Positions 29,540 through 37,881 of a DNA stretch of 64,000 nt are shown in pieces. Source of the DNA: DATLMR01 sp035634255 (lineage in GTDB: Bacteria > Acidobacteriota > Blastocatellia > UBA7656); contig DASQDI010000040.1 in NCBI GenBank assembly GCA_035634255.1, positions 1 to 64,000 of the forward strand, read 5' to 3'. Position 1 is the stretch's first letter; every line of letters starts with the position of its first letter. The notes under the pieces were generated by a model. It was not told the DNA's origin and searched no databases. It saw only the letters and a program-made list of their open reading frames with translations. A program made the translations under genes and the position numbers.

Positions 29540-31645
29540 TCACTCCTCTTCGTGGGTCCTGACGCGGCCTTCCTCGACCGCCTTCTGAATTATCTTCTGG
29601 GCGATCTGGGCGGGCACTTCGTCGTAGTGATCGAGCTCCATCGTGTAGGAGCCGCGCGCGCCCGTTATCGAGTTGAGCGTCGATTGATAAGAGAGCATCT
29701 CCGAGAGCGGCACCTGCGCCTTCACGACCGACTGGGTCCCCCTCGTGTCCATGCCCTGTACCCTGCCGCGCCTGGAGTTGATGTCGCCGAGTATGTCGCC
29801 CGAGGCCTCCTGCGGGGCGGTTATCTCGACGTTCATCACGGGCTCAAGCAGGAGGGGCTTCACCTTCTCAATCGCCTGCCGGAAGGCCTTCCTCCCGGCC
29901 ATCTGGAAGGAGAGGTCGTCGGAGTCCACGGCGTGGAACTTGCCGTCGATCAGCTCGACTTTGAAATCGACCATCGGGTAGCCGGCTATCGCGCCCTTCG
30001 CGGCGGCGTCCTTGATGCCCTTCTCCACCGCCGGCCTCCACTGCTGCGGGATCGCCCCGCCGAAAATCTTGTCCACGAAATCGAACCCGCCCCCGCGAGG
30101 CAGGCCCTCAAACACGCAGGTGGCCTCGGCGAACTGGCCGCGCCCGCCCGTCTGCTTCTTGTGCCGGCCCACGATCTCCGCGCGCCCCCTGAAGGTCTCG
30201 AAGTAGGCGACCTTCGGCGGGTGCAGCTCGACCTCGACGCCGTACCGCTTCTTCAGCTTGTTGACCGCCACTTCGATGTGGGTCTGGCCCGACCCCGCGA
30301 GCAGGAACTCTTTGGTGAGGGGGTCGCGGTCGAACTTGAGCGTGAGGTCCTCTTCGAGCATCTTGTGAATCGACTGGGAGAGCTTGTCTTCGTCGTTGCG
30401 CGATTTCGGGGCGATGGCGAACGAGATCGCGGGCGTGGGGAAGCTCACCGAGTCGTAGACTATGGGCTGCGCCTTGTCGGAGAACGTGTCGCCGGTCGTA
30501 GTCTCCCTGAGCTTGGTCACGGCGATTATGTCCCCGGCCTTCGCCTCGGGGATCTTTTCGAGGCTCTTCCCCTGAAGGACGTGAAGGGGCCCGAGCCTCT
30601 CCTGCGTGTTCTTGACCGAGTTGTAACAGGTGACGTCGGACTTGAGGGTCCCCGAGATGAGCTTCATCACGGTGATCCTCCCGGCGAACGGGTCGGCGAT
30701 GGTCTTGAAGACGTAGCCGGAGACGGGGGCGAGGCTGTTCACCTCCCTCTCCATCACCTCCTCGCTGTCGGCCGAAGGGTGCCCCTTCACGGGGCCGAGC
30801 TCGTCCGGCGCGGGGGCAAGCTCGACTATCTCCGTGAGCAGCGGCTGGATGCCGATGTTCTGAGAGGCCGAGGCGGCGAAGATCGGGTAGAGCCTCCTCT
30901 CGCGCACCGCGGCCTTAAGGCCGGGGATCAGGTCTTCGTCGCTCAGGGTGCCTTCGGCGAAATATTTCTCCATCAACTCTTCGGCGCTTTCGGCCACTAT
31001 ATCTATTATCTTTTCGCGCGCGGCTTCGGCCTCCCCCCTCAGGTCATTCGGGATCTCGCCCTCCTTGGGAGCGCCGCTCCCGTCGCCGTCGTATGTATAG
31101 GCTTTCAAATGGATGAGGTCTATAACGCCCTTAAAATTCTGCTCGCTGCCGATGGGGAGTTGGAGCGGCACCGCTTCGCGGCCGAACACCTCGTTGATGT
31201 TGGCGACCGTGCGGGTGAAGTCCGCCCGCTCGCGGTCCAGTTTGTTGATCACGATCATCCGGGGGATGCCATACTCGTCCGCGAAGCTCCATGCCTTCTC
31301 CGTCTGAACCTCCACCCCGTTGACCGCGTCAACCAGCACTACCGCGGCGTCGCACGCGCGCAGGGCGGCCTTGGCGTCCAGGATGAAGGCCGCGAAACCC
31401 GGAGTGTCGATCAGGTTGATCTTCGTGCCCTTCCAGTCGCAATGGGCTACGGAGCTGTTGATGCTCGTCTTCCTTGCGACCTCTTCTTCATCGTAATCGG
31501 TCACGGTCGAGCCTTCGTCCACGCGACCCAGCCTGTTCGTCGCGCCCGTATCAAAAAGTATTGCCGATACTAACGAAGTCTTTCCAGCGTGACCGTGACC
31601 TACAATGCCAACGTTTCTAATCTCCTTGGTGTCGTAGACCTTCAT
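29540..31645 (-). CDS. fusA2: EF-G-like translational GTPase (EF-G2 type)
   Basis: 701 residues with all five EF-G domains. The P-loop is GHGHAGKTS, the G3 motif is DTPGFAAF and the G4 motif is NKLD. Switch I reads DYDEEEVARKTSINSSV rather than the canonical ERGITI. This is typical of the EF-G2 paralogue group, whose members bind ribosomes but may not be the main translocase. AAAGGAGA precedes the ATG. It is not near rpsL/rpsG/tuf, which also argues that it is a paralogue and that the housekeeping fusA lies elsewhere. Confidence 0.9.
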   Translation of the reverse strand: MKVYDTKEIRNVGIVGHGHAGKTSLVSAILFDTGATNRLGRVDEGSTVTDYDEEEVARKTSINSSVAHCDWKGTKINLIDTPGFAAFILDAKAALRACDAAVVLVDAVNGVEVQTEKAWSFADEYGIPRMIVINKLDRERADFTRTVANINEVFGREAVPLQLPIGSEQNFKGVIDLIHLKAYTYDGDGSGAPKEGEIPNDLRGEAEAAREKIIDIVAESAEELMEKYFAEGTLSDEDLIPGLKAAVRERRLYPIFAASASQNIGIQPLLTEIVELAPAPDELGPVKGHPSADSEEVMEREVNSLAPVSGYVFKTIADPFAGRITVMKLISGTLKSDVTCYNSVKNTQERLGPLHVLQGKSLEKIPEAKAGDIIAVTKLRETTTGDTFSDKAQPIVYDSVSFPTPAISFAIAPKSRNDEDKLSQSIHKMLEEDLTLKFDRDPLTKEFLLAGSGQTHIEVAVNKLKKRYGVEVELHPPKVAYFETFRGRAEIVGRHKKQTGGRGQFAEATCVFEGLPRGGGFDFVDKIFGGAIPQQWRPAVEKGIKDAAAKGAIAGYPMVDFKVELIDGKFHAVDSDDLSFQMAGRKAFRQAIEKVKPLLLEPVMNVEITAPQEASGDILGDINSRRGRVQGMDTRGTQSVVKAQVPLSEMLSYQSTLNSITGARGSYTMELDHYDEVPAQIAQKIIQKAVEEGRVRTHEEE

Positions 31646-32020
31646 TGCCGCGGTCTCCTTTCAGGGCGAATTTATTCTATGAAGCCGGGCATGCCTCCCG
31701 GAGCCTGCGAGGTCGGTCGGAACAAGATGCACGTCCCGCGGAGGCATGCGCAGAGCTTTTCCATTCGTATTAACCATTTTTATGAGGGGGTATGTGGCAA
31801 AAGTCTGATCCCTCACACGAAATGAGATTAATACCGACGCCGCCTCCGGCGCAAGTCGAAGGGCCGACCAGAAGGCTCGGGGCTTTGACGGCCGGGAGGC
31901 GGGAGGGCCAGACACCCGGAAAGGCTCCGGGCGGAGGGCGGTACGCGAAGGGTGCCTGGTTCGCACGCCGCCCTCCCCGGTAAGACAGGCGGGCTTATCG
32001 GGTCGCGGTCATTTCGTCAA
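31646..32020. other. 375-bp intergenic region upstream of EF-G2
   Basis: Contains the EF-G2 leader and, towards 32 kb, a long GC-rich hairpin (31933-31976). I see no convincing -35/-10 pair and no gene. Confidence 0.5.
31933..31976 (-). terminator. Long hairpin downstream of the PsbP-like gene, possible terminator
   Basis: GGAGGGCGG (31933-31941) pairs perfectly with CCGCCCTCC (31968-31976). Inside this, GCGAA (31945-31949) pairs with TTCGC (31960-31964). It starts 44 bases after the stop of the gene ending at 32021. No U-tract follows, so termination is inferred only from stem strength and position. Confidence 0.45.
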
Positions 32021-32536
32021 CTAAAGGGGGCGGAAGCTCCGGGCCATCTGATCCGTGAGGTTCCTCATCGTGTCGAGCGTCCCCTTCGGGCCGGTGAATT
32101 TGAGCACCCAGACGCGGTTGCCATCCCTGAGGTAATAGGTGGTGTTGGCGACCTGCTTGTAGCTTTCGGTAGTGTAGAAGGCGAGCCTGACTCCGGGGAG
32201 GCCGCCGCCGCCGAAGTCCTCGTTCGACCCCGGCACGTAGCCCGCGCGGTACGTGCGCTGGTTCTCTTCGTCCTGGCGCACCATGTTGGTGAGCGTCCCC
32301 CCGCTCAGGCTCGTGCTCGATATTTTGAGCAGCCCCACCCGCCGGTCCCTGTAGACGAACTCGGTCTTCTGCCGCCCGACGGCGTCGCTGTAGGTGATGG
32401 CCTTCCAGTCGCCTTGGAGCATGATCTTAAACTTCCCTTCGGGGTCCGTGTACTCCTCGCCGGATTGCGCGAGGGCCGCCCCCGCCGGGATCGAGATGAA
32501 GAGAAGGGCAACTAAAATTAGGGTTCTAAATCTCAT
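32021..32536 (-). CDS. Secreted hypothetical protein, PsbP/DcrB-like fold
   Basis: 171 residues. The signal peptide (LILVALLFISIPAGAALAQ) is followed by a small alpha/beta domain starting EEYTDPEGKFKIMLQGDWKAI and ending with FKF..TLDTMRNLTDQMARSFRP. That beginning and end are the usual shape of PsbP/DcrB/MOG1-like proteins. Such domains are non-enzymatic. The function is unknown. It lies 84 bases downstream of rph on the same strand. Confidence 0.75.
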   Translation of the reverse strand: MRFRTLILVALLFISIPAGAALAQSGEEYTDPEGKFKIMLQGDWKAITYSDAVGRQKTEFVYRDRRVGLLKISSTSLSGGTLTNMVRQDEENQRTYRAGYVPGSNEDFGGGGLPGVRLAFYTTESYKQVANTTYYLRDGNRVWVLKFTGPKGTLDTMRNLTDQMARSFRPL

Positions 32537-32619
32537 AACTACCTCCTGCTTTAGAACGCGCGAGCCGGGTGAAAATTACAGTAAAAGTTCGGACCCCGGA
32601 AATTCTAACACCGCGCGCG

Positions 32620-33354
32620 TCAGCGGATCTCGCCCAGCACGGCCCTCTGGTGCTCGATGAGCTGCTCGATGCCCTGGCCCGCGAGGGCGGTCATCTCAGA
32701 CATCTGCGATTCGGTGAAGGGGCGCGATTCGGCCGTACCCTGAATCTCGATGAACTGCCCCGAGCCCGTCCGGACGATGTTCATGTCGACATCGGCCCGA
32801 GAGTCCTCCGCGTAGTCGAGGTCGAGGAGCGGCTGGCCCCCGATTATCCCGACGGAGACGGCCGCGAGGTAGTTCGTCACGGGTAGGGGCTTGGCGACCT
32901 TCCCTTCGTTGTAGAGCTTCCTGAGCGCGAGCACGAGCGCGACGAATGCCCCGGTGATCGAGGCCGTGCGGGTGCCGCCGTCGGCCTGGATCACGTCGCA
33001 GTCGAGATATATGGTCCGCTCGCCGATGCGGTTGCCTTCGACCACCGCGCGGAGCGAGCGCCCTATCAACCTTTGAATCTCCTGCGTCCGGCCCGAGACC
33101 TGATTGCGGCCGCTCTCGCGGTGCGTGCGGGACTCCGTCGCGCGCGGGAGCATGGAGTACTCCGCCGTGACCCACCCCTTCCCCTGCCCCCTCAGAAACA
33201 TCGGCACCCTCTCGTCGACGGAGGCCGTGCAGATCACGCGCGTCTCGCCGACTTCGATCAGCACCGACCCTTCGGCGTACTTGGTGAATCCCGGAGTTAT
33301 CTTGACCGTCCTCATCTGATTGTGGGCGCGGCCGCCCGCTCTTTTATAGCTCAT
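32620..33354 (-). CDS. rph: Ribonuclease PH
   Basis: 244 residues, full length. Diagnostic features include GxTxVICTASVDERVP, GWVTAEYSMLPRATESRTHRE, QEIQRLIGRSLRAVV with its catalytic Arg, and CDVIQADGGTRTASITGAFVAL. The enzyme trims tRNA 3' ends phosphorolytically. The ATG overlaps the murI stop by 4 bases, so the two are translationally coupled. Confidence 0.97.
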   Translation of the reverse strand: MSYKRAGGRAHNQMRTVKITPGFTKYAEGSVLIEVGETRVICTASVDERVPMFLRGQGKGWVTAEYSMLPRATESRTHRESGRNQVSGRTQEIQRLIGRSLRAVVEGNRIGERTIYLDCDVIQADGGTRTASITGAFVALVLALRKLYNEGKVAKPLPVTNYLAAVSVGIIGGQPLLDLDYAEDSRADVDMNIVRTGSGQFIEIQGTAESRPFTESQMSEMTALAGQGIEQLIEHQRAVLGEIR

Positions 33355-34175
33355 AATGTTCCCAATTCCACGGTTTCGACCGACCCCAGGGGCCTGCCCA
33401 GAAAAAGCTCCGCGACCCTCTGGAATCGGGCCGCGGCGTCCGTGACGTAGAACCGCTCTTCGCGCGGCCCGCCCGCGGCGCGCAGGATGCCTCTGGCTTC
33501 GAGTAGGTTCGCGACTTCGTCGGCCACGGCCTCCCCTGAGTCGATGTAGTTTATATGATCACCCATCACTTGCTCGATCACGGGGCGGAGGATCGGGTAG
33601 TGAGTACAACCCAGCACGAGCGTGTCGAGGCGGCTCTTTCTGAGGTCCGAGAGATACTCCTCGGCCACCCCGCGCGTGACCGGGTGGCTGACCCACCCCT
33701 CCTCGGCGAGGGGGACGAAAAGCGGGCAGGCGCGAGAGACGACCTCGACCGTGGCGGAGTGCGCAAGCATCTCCCGCTCGTAGGCGCGGCTCGCGACCGT
33801 GGCCTCCGTCGCGATCACCCCGATGTAGCCGCTCTCGGTCACCTCGACCGCGCGCCGCGCGCCCGGCTTTATGACCCCCAGGACCGGGACTCCGCATTCG
33901 CGGGCTAACCGGTCGGCGGCCATAGCGGAGGCGGTGTTGCAGGCTATGACAATGGCCTTGACGTTCTTCGACAGGATGAAGGCGGCGTCTTCGAGGGCGT
34001 AGCGCTCGACGGTCGAATTCGACCTGGTCCCGTAAGGTATGCGCGCGGTGTCGCCCAGATAGATCAGGCTTTCGCCCGGCAGCCTGCGCTCTATAGCGCG
34101 GAAAACCGTGAGACCCCCGACCCCCGAATCAAAGATGCCGACCGGCGCATCGCTGAGATTTTTTCTTTCCGCCAT
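33351..34175 (-). CDS. murI: Glutamate racemase
   Basis: 274 residues. The two catalytic Cys motifs are both present (IACNTASAMAA and LGCTHYPIL), as is the N-terminal IFDSGVGGLTV substrate loop. It makes D-glutamate for peptidoglycan. It is upstream of and overlaps rph by 4 bases. Confidence 0.97.
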   Translation of the reverse strand: MAERKNLSDAPVGIFDSGVGGLTVFRAIERRLPGESLIYLGDTARIPYGTRSNSTVERYALEDAAFILSKNVKAIVIACNTASAMAADRLARECGVPVLGVIKPGARRAVEVTESGYIGVIATEATVASRAYEREMLAHSATVEVVSRACPLFVPLAEEGWVSHPVTRGVAEEYLSDLRKSRLDTLVLGCTHYPILRPVIEQVMGDHINYIDSGEAVADEVANLLEARGILRAAGGPREERFYVTDAAARFQRVAELFLGRPLGSVETVELGTL

Positions 34176-34281
34176 TAAGAGTTTCGATTCTTTATTTCTT
34201 TGATTGAGGTAAAAGATACAGGGTGACGGTGGATCAATTCAAGCAAAGAAGGGAAGGCCGCAAAACGCAGGCGAAGATTTA

Positions 34282-34683
34282 TCAGTGCCCCCTCTTCTCC
34301 TGCGCCCTTCCTTCGAGAATAATCGCGGAGACCCGATCCAGGTCGTCTTCGGCGTCCTCGATAGTGTCGGCCAGCCCCTCGGATTCAAAGGCGAGCCCCG
34401 ACGCCTCCATCTCGGACCCGACAAGCCCGCGCTCAAGCTCCTTGATCTCCTCTTCGAGCGCGCGCAACTCGGCCAGAGCGGCCGAGGCCGAAGTCACGTG
34501 GTCGCACAAAAGATCGATTGAAGCCCGCATCGCGGCCGTGCGCTGCCCGGCGCTCTGAAGGGAGGCCCGCAGACGGTCCACCCTCTTCAACAGTGAATTG
34601 CGCCCCGATTCCAGTTCCTCGACCTCGCGGGAGAGCTGCGCCAGTTTCACCGCCGCCGCTTCGTTCAACCCGATATTTGGCAT
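34282..34683 (-). CDS. Small coiled-coil hypothetical protein
   Basis: 133 residues from ATG 34683, which has AGGAAGAG about 9 bases upstream. Almost entirely heptad-like helix (Leu/Ala/Glu/Arg rich) with an acidic C-terminal half (SEGLADTIEDAEDDLD). No signal peptide and no known domain. Probably a structural or scaffolding coiled coil. It lies between murI and tmRNA on the same strand. Confidence 0.6.
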   Translation of the reverse strand: MPNIGLNEAAAVKLAQLSREVEELESGRNSLLKRVDRLRASLQSAGQRTAAMRASIDLLCDHVTSASAALAELRALEEEIKELERGLVGSEMEASGLAFESEGLADTIEDAEDDLDRVSAIILEGRAQEKRGH

Positions 34684-34801
34684 CTTAAATCTCTCTTCCT
34701 GCGAAACCCGCCTCAAAAAGACGTTAGGCGAACATCCTGCCCTGAAGTCGAGCAACATGTCCGCCTGAATGATAGGTACTTTGCGTCGTCACATTAATCA
34801 A

Positions 34802-35154
34802 TGGAGGTGGAGAGAATCGAACTCTCGTCCGGAAGCCGTCAACGATAGACTCTACATAACATAGTTGCTTCCTTTTGATTCGCCCGCCGGGACCGTGGAA
34901 GCAACTAAGCACCCCGGCTGGCTAGCCCGGATTGTCTTAACTTTCGGACCCCCGGGCGCGGAGCCGAAAGAGCAGCCTGCTAAATGACGTCTCACTCCCG
35001 AAACACAGGCAATCTCAGGGGAGACGTAGCAGCATTAAGCTGCTAAAGCAAGTTCGCTATTCGCGATTGTGTTTTCCAAGCTTGATAACGCGGTGCGTGG
35101 TCCGCGGTTATGCATCCATCGTCTCGGAGTCCCCCGTCGAAACCTGGCACCCCC
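34802..35154 (-). ncRNA. ssrA: Transfer-messenger RNA
   Basis: 353 nt. The 5' end GGGGGTGCCAGGTTTCGACGG and the 3' end, with T-arm GAGAG-TTCGATT-CTCTC, are diagnostic. The seven-base-pair acceptor stem GGGGGTG/CACCTCC closes exactly, with discriminator A. CCA is not encoded. The tag reading frame (35073 down to 35035) encodes NTIANSELALAA then TAA; the resume codon just before it is uncertain. The C-terminal ALAA matches the protease-recognition end. tmRNA rescues stalled ribosomes with SmpB and tags the nascent chain for degradation. Confidence 0.97.
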
Positions 35155-35167
35155 AGACACTCAAGGA

Positions 35168-35196
35168 GTTTAACACCTGATTTTCGCGGGTGTCAA
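35168..35196 (-). promoter_or_regulatory. Promoter of ssrA
   Basis: Minus strand TTGACA (35191-35196), a 17-base spacer, then TTAAAC (35168-35173). The -35 is consensus and the -10 is weak. Initiation would fall shortly upstream of the mature 5' end at 35154, as expected for an RNase P-processed precursor. Confidence 0.6.
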
Positions 35197-35272
35197 GCAC
35201 GGGCACGGTGCCCAATTTACTGGAAAATAAGGCTAAAATTTAATCGGTGATCCTCTTCACTCCGGGGCCTCG

Positions 35273-36343
35273 TCAGGCCCCGGCCGGGGATTCGGAAGCC
35301 CGTCGCGCCTGCGTGATCGCCTCTTCATACTTCTCCAGGTAGGCGTTGAAGTCCTGCTCCGACGAAGCGAACATCCCGTACCAGAAGTAGTCGAACCGCT
35401 CGGTCAGGTAGAGCATGGGCGCGGAGAGGGTAGAGCGCCCCGAAACTTTAACGAGGTATTCGTGATTGGTGGTGTAGGGCTCAAGCTCGATGATCCCAAG
35501 CTCGGCCAGCTCGTACAGCAAGGACAGGTAAAGATTGCGGACGCCGGTGCGGAAGTCGCCTCTGCCCGCCGCGTCGCGCGCGGCCGCGGCGAGCCCCTCC
35601 GCAGTCATGTTCGCCTCGATCTCTTCCCCCATTACTATCCGCTTTTTCGACCGCTTCCTCGCCCGCGGAATCTTTCTCGCCAGCGCGTATACCAGGTACG
35701 CGGCGGCCGCGAGCATCAGCACGAGTACGACCTTCGAGATCAGGCTTGATACCCCTTTCGAGCCGAAGATCATCTGAAAGAGGCTGCTGAAGAAGTCGGT
35801 GATCATAGACCAGATCCGGGCGCGAAGCTCCTTGATGTAGGTCGTGAATCGATCCTCACCCTTCTCGCGATACTCCGACCTCGAAAGGATCTCTTTAATC
35901 TTTTCCCGCGAATCGTTCGCCCCGGCCTCCTGACCCGCGGCCGCGCCCGCCTCGCGCAGGTGCGCGTCGAGGGCGCGCAATCGCCCGCCCGCTTCATTCA
36001 ATATCTCAAGGCGTGTTTCGGAGTCAGACTCTTCCTCGTAGGTATCGAGCAGGACGTGGAGCCAGGAGTTGTCCACCTGCACGGATTCCGCTTCGAACGA
36101 GACGGCCTCTTCAGGAGGCAGCAGCCCGCGGATGTAGGTGAGCCCCTCTTCCTCATGCGCGCGGTCGGCCTTGATCCTCTCGATCTGTTCGCCGGCCATG
36201 ACGACCCTCTTCTCGTAATCGAGCAGGGTTGAAGCGGCGGTCGCGCATGGGGCCATGAACAAAATCATCAGGGCGGCCGCGACGCCGGGCGGTAAGAGCA
36301 GGAGTCGCCGGGCTGGTATGAGTTTGAGTCTGATTCTCATCAT
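35273..36343 (-). CDS. DUF4129-type membrane protein with signal peptide
   Basis: About 357 residues from ATG 36343 (an adjacent ATG at 36340 is equivalent). The layout is a signal peptide (LLLLPPGVAAALMILFMAPCATA), an extracytoplasmic helical region, one membrane helix (about 205-225) followed by a basic RKIPRARKRSKKR stop-transfer, and a cytoplasmic DUF4129-like domain. That domain has the usual LYLSLLYELAELGIIELEPYTTNHEYL and FDYFWYGMFASSEQDFNAYLEKYE motifs. Such proteins are often next to MoxR/DUF58 genes and are of unknown function. It is 38 bases downstream of the zinc-ribbon membrane gene. Confidence 0.78.
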   Translation of the reverse strand: MMRIRLKLIPARRLLLLPPGVAAALMILFMAPCATAASTLLDYEKRVVMAGEQIERIKADRAHEEEGLTYIRGLLPPEEAVSFEAESVQVDNSWLHVLLDTYEEESDSETRLEILNEAGGRLRALDAHLREAGAAAGQEAGANDSREKIKEILSRSEYREKGEDRFTTYIKELRARIWSMITDFFSSLFQMIFGSKGVSSLISKVVLVLMLAAAAYLVYALARKIPRARKRSKKRIVMGEEIEANMTAEGLAAAARDAAGRGDFRTGVRNLYLSLLYELAELGIIELEPYTTNHEYLVKVSGRSTLSAPMLYLTERFDYFWYGMFASSEQDFNAYLEKYEEAITQARRASESPAGA

Positions 36344-36381
36344 TAACCGAATACCAAAATAACAGGCCGCGCACCCATCCT

Positions 36382-37773
36382 TCACGCAGGCGGTTGAGAA
36401 AGGGTCGCCCCACAGATGTTGCAAAAACGGCTGTCGATTTCAAGCATGGCCCCGCACCGCGCGCAGGTCGTGTAAGGAGTCGCGCCGCGCGGGGGGAGAG
36501 CCTCTTCCCCTTCGGGCGCGCTTTTGACTTCGCCGCTTACGTCGTCCGTTCGCGCGGGAGCCTCGACTGCTCGCCCTTCATCGGAAGGGGCTGAAGGCTC
36601 ATCGCCCTGGGGCGCGGGGCCGGAGGCTTCGGGGGCCGCGCCTTGAGGAGAAGCTTCAGGAGAGCCTTGGGGAGCAACTTGATGAGCCGGGACCGGATCA
36701 GGGCCGCGCCTCACCCCGTATCCCGCGAGGCCGAGGGGACTGGTCTGAACGAACTCGCGGCCTCCCCCCGCAAAGGACGCCCCCTGATACCCGGAGGCCG
36801 CCGCCGGGGCGGGGGGCTGCCAGTAGAAACCGGGGGCGATCTCGCGCGCGAGCAGTTCCAGATCGTAAGCCTCCTTCCGCACGCGGCTGTCGAAGTAGAG
36901 AAGCGTGAGCGAGATTATCCATATCGGAAAGACCAGCAGGTTCGAGACCTGACTGCAAGCTCCGTATATCGCGTTCCAGCTTTGCCCGGCAAAGAAGCTC
37001 TCCGACACCAGACCCGACATGTAGAGAAATGCCATGATCGGCATCAGCAGCGCGAACAGTAACGAAAACGAGACGAAGTAGCCGAACAGGACTATGGCCC
37101 CGAGCCGGTGCCAGTTCCCTTTCCCGAGGCTTATCGCCCTCGTCAATGCGTTGCCGGCGGACTGCCCTTCGAGCATCACCACCTGCGGCAGGAAAGTGAC
37201 GCGCACGAGGATCACAAGGATCAGGAAGATGGCTGCCGCGATTGCTATGACGGCGACGATCCCCACCAGCACGCCTATGACTGTAGGGGGCAGGCCGGCC
37301 GCCGCGATCACTCCCGCCATTATTCCCACCACTAAAATGAGGGCAAATACGATTGCCGAGACGGCCATGTACAGGGCGACAACCGTGACGATGGAGAGCA
37401 GCCCCATAAAGAGAATGTCTTTGAACCTGCGCCGGATCGCCGCGACGCACCTGCGGAAAGTTATGGGCTCGTCCAGCATGACCTGATCGCCGACGACCCT
37501 CGATAGACCCGCGACCATCATCAGCCATACGAAGAGAGTGAGGGGATAGCCGATTGCGCCCAGCATCATGGAGGCCGCCGCGCCCGCATTCAGGGAGCCG
37601 CCCCTTTCGAGCTCGGCCAGCCCGAACCAGAAGAGCAGCGAGACGACATACCCCATGATCGAAGGGACCGCGGCGATAGAGACGAGGGGCGTGAAGTTGC
37701 GGCGATACAGGCGCACGGCGCGGTCAATGACATCGCCGGTAGACATGGGCTCCAGTATCGTTACATCGGCCAT
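36382..37773 (-). CDS. Multi-pass membrane protein with C-terminal zinc ribbon
   Basis: 463 residues. About six membrane helices (30-290) resemble the glycerophosphodiester-phosphodiesterase membrane-domain / DUF7544-like family. A 130-residue Pro/Ala/Glu-rich linker follows, then a C-terminal zinc ribbon CARCGAMLEIDSRFCNICG. The zinc ribbon probably recruits partners on the cytoplasmic face. It has no phosphodiesterase catalytic residues. It forms a two-gene unit with the DUF4129 gene. Confidence 0.75.
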   Translation of the reverse strand: MADVTILEPMSTGDVIDRAVRLYRRNFTPLVSIAAVPSIMGYVVSLLFWFGLAELERGGSLNAGAAASMMLGAIGYPLTLFVWLMMVAGLSRVVGDQVMLDEPITFRRCVAAIRRRFKDILFMGLLSIVTVVALYMAVSAIVFALILVVGIMAGVIAAAGLPPTVIGVLVGIVAVIAIAAAIFLILVILVRVTFLPQVVMLEGQSAGNALTRAISLGKGNWHRLGAIVLFGYFVSFSLLFALLMPIMAFLYMSGLVSESFFAGQSWNAIYGACSQVSNLLVFPIWIISLTLLYFDSRVRKEAYDLELLAREIAPGFYWQPPAPAAASGYQGASFAGGGREFVQTSPLGLAGYGVRRGPDPVPAHQVAPQGSPEASPQGAAPEASGPAPQGDEPSAPSDEGRAVEAPARTDDVSGEVKSAPEGEEALPPRGATPYTTCARCGAMLEIDSRFCNICGATLSQPPA

Positions 37774-37783
37774 AAATTAACTA

Positions 37784-37840
37784 TAGCAGGGGCCGGTGGC
37801 CAGTGGCCGGGGGCCAGGGCGGGAACAGCGGCCCCTGCTA
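37784..37840. repeat. 12-bp perfect inverted repeat enclosing heptamer-like repeats
   Basis: TAGCAGGGGCCG (37784-37795) pairs exactly with 37829-37840. The 33-base loop carries GGCC(A/G)GTGGCC-type short repeats. It lies just upstream of the zinc-ribbon membrane gene and downstream of penicillin acylase. It may act as a terminator for the acylase, or may be an interspersed palindromic element. Confidence 0.55.
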
Positions 37841-37881
37841 CCGTAAATGATTTCAGACTCTCTTTACAGGGTCGCTTTCGA

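Noticed and set aside
29237..31573. Long plus-strand open frame (778 codons) opposite EF-G2
   Set aside because: It is the antisense shadow of a well-supported gene in GC-rich DNA; the product has no family features. Similar shadows at 8284-10356 and 37963-40050 were left out.
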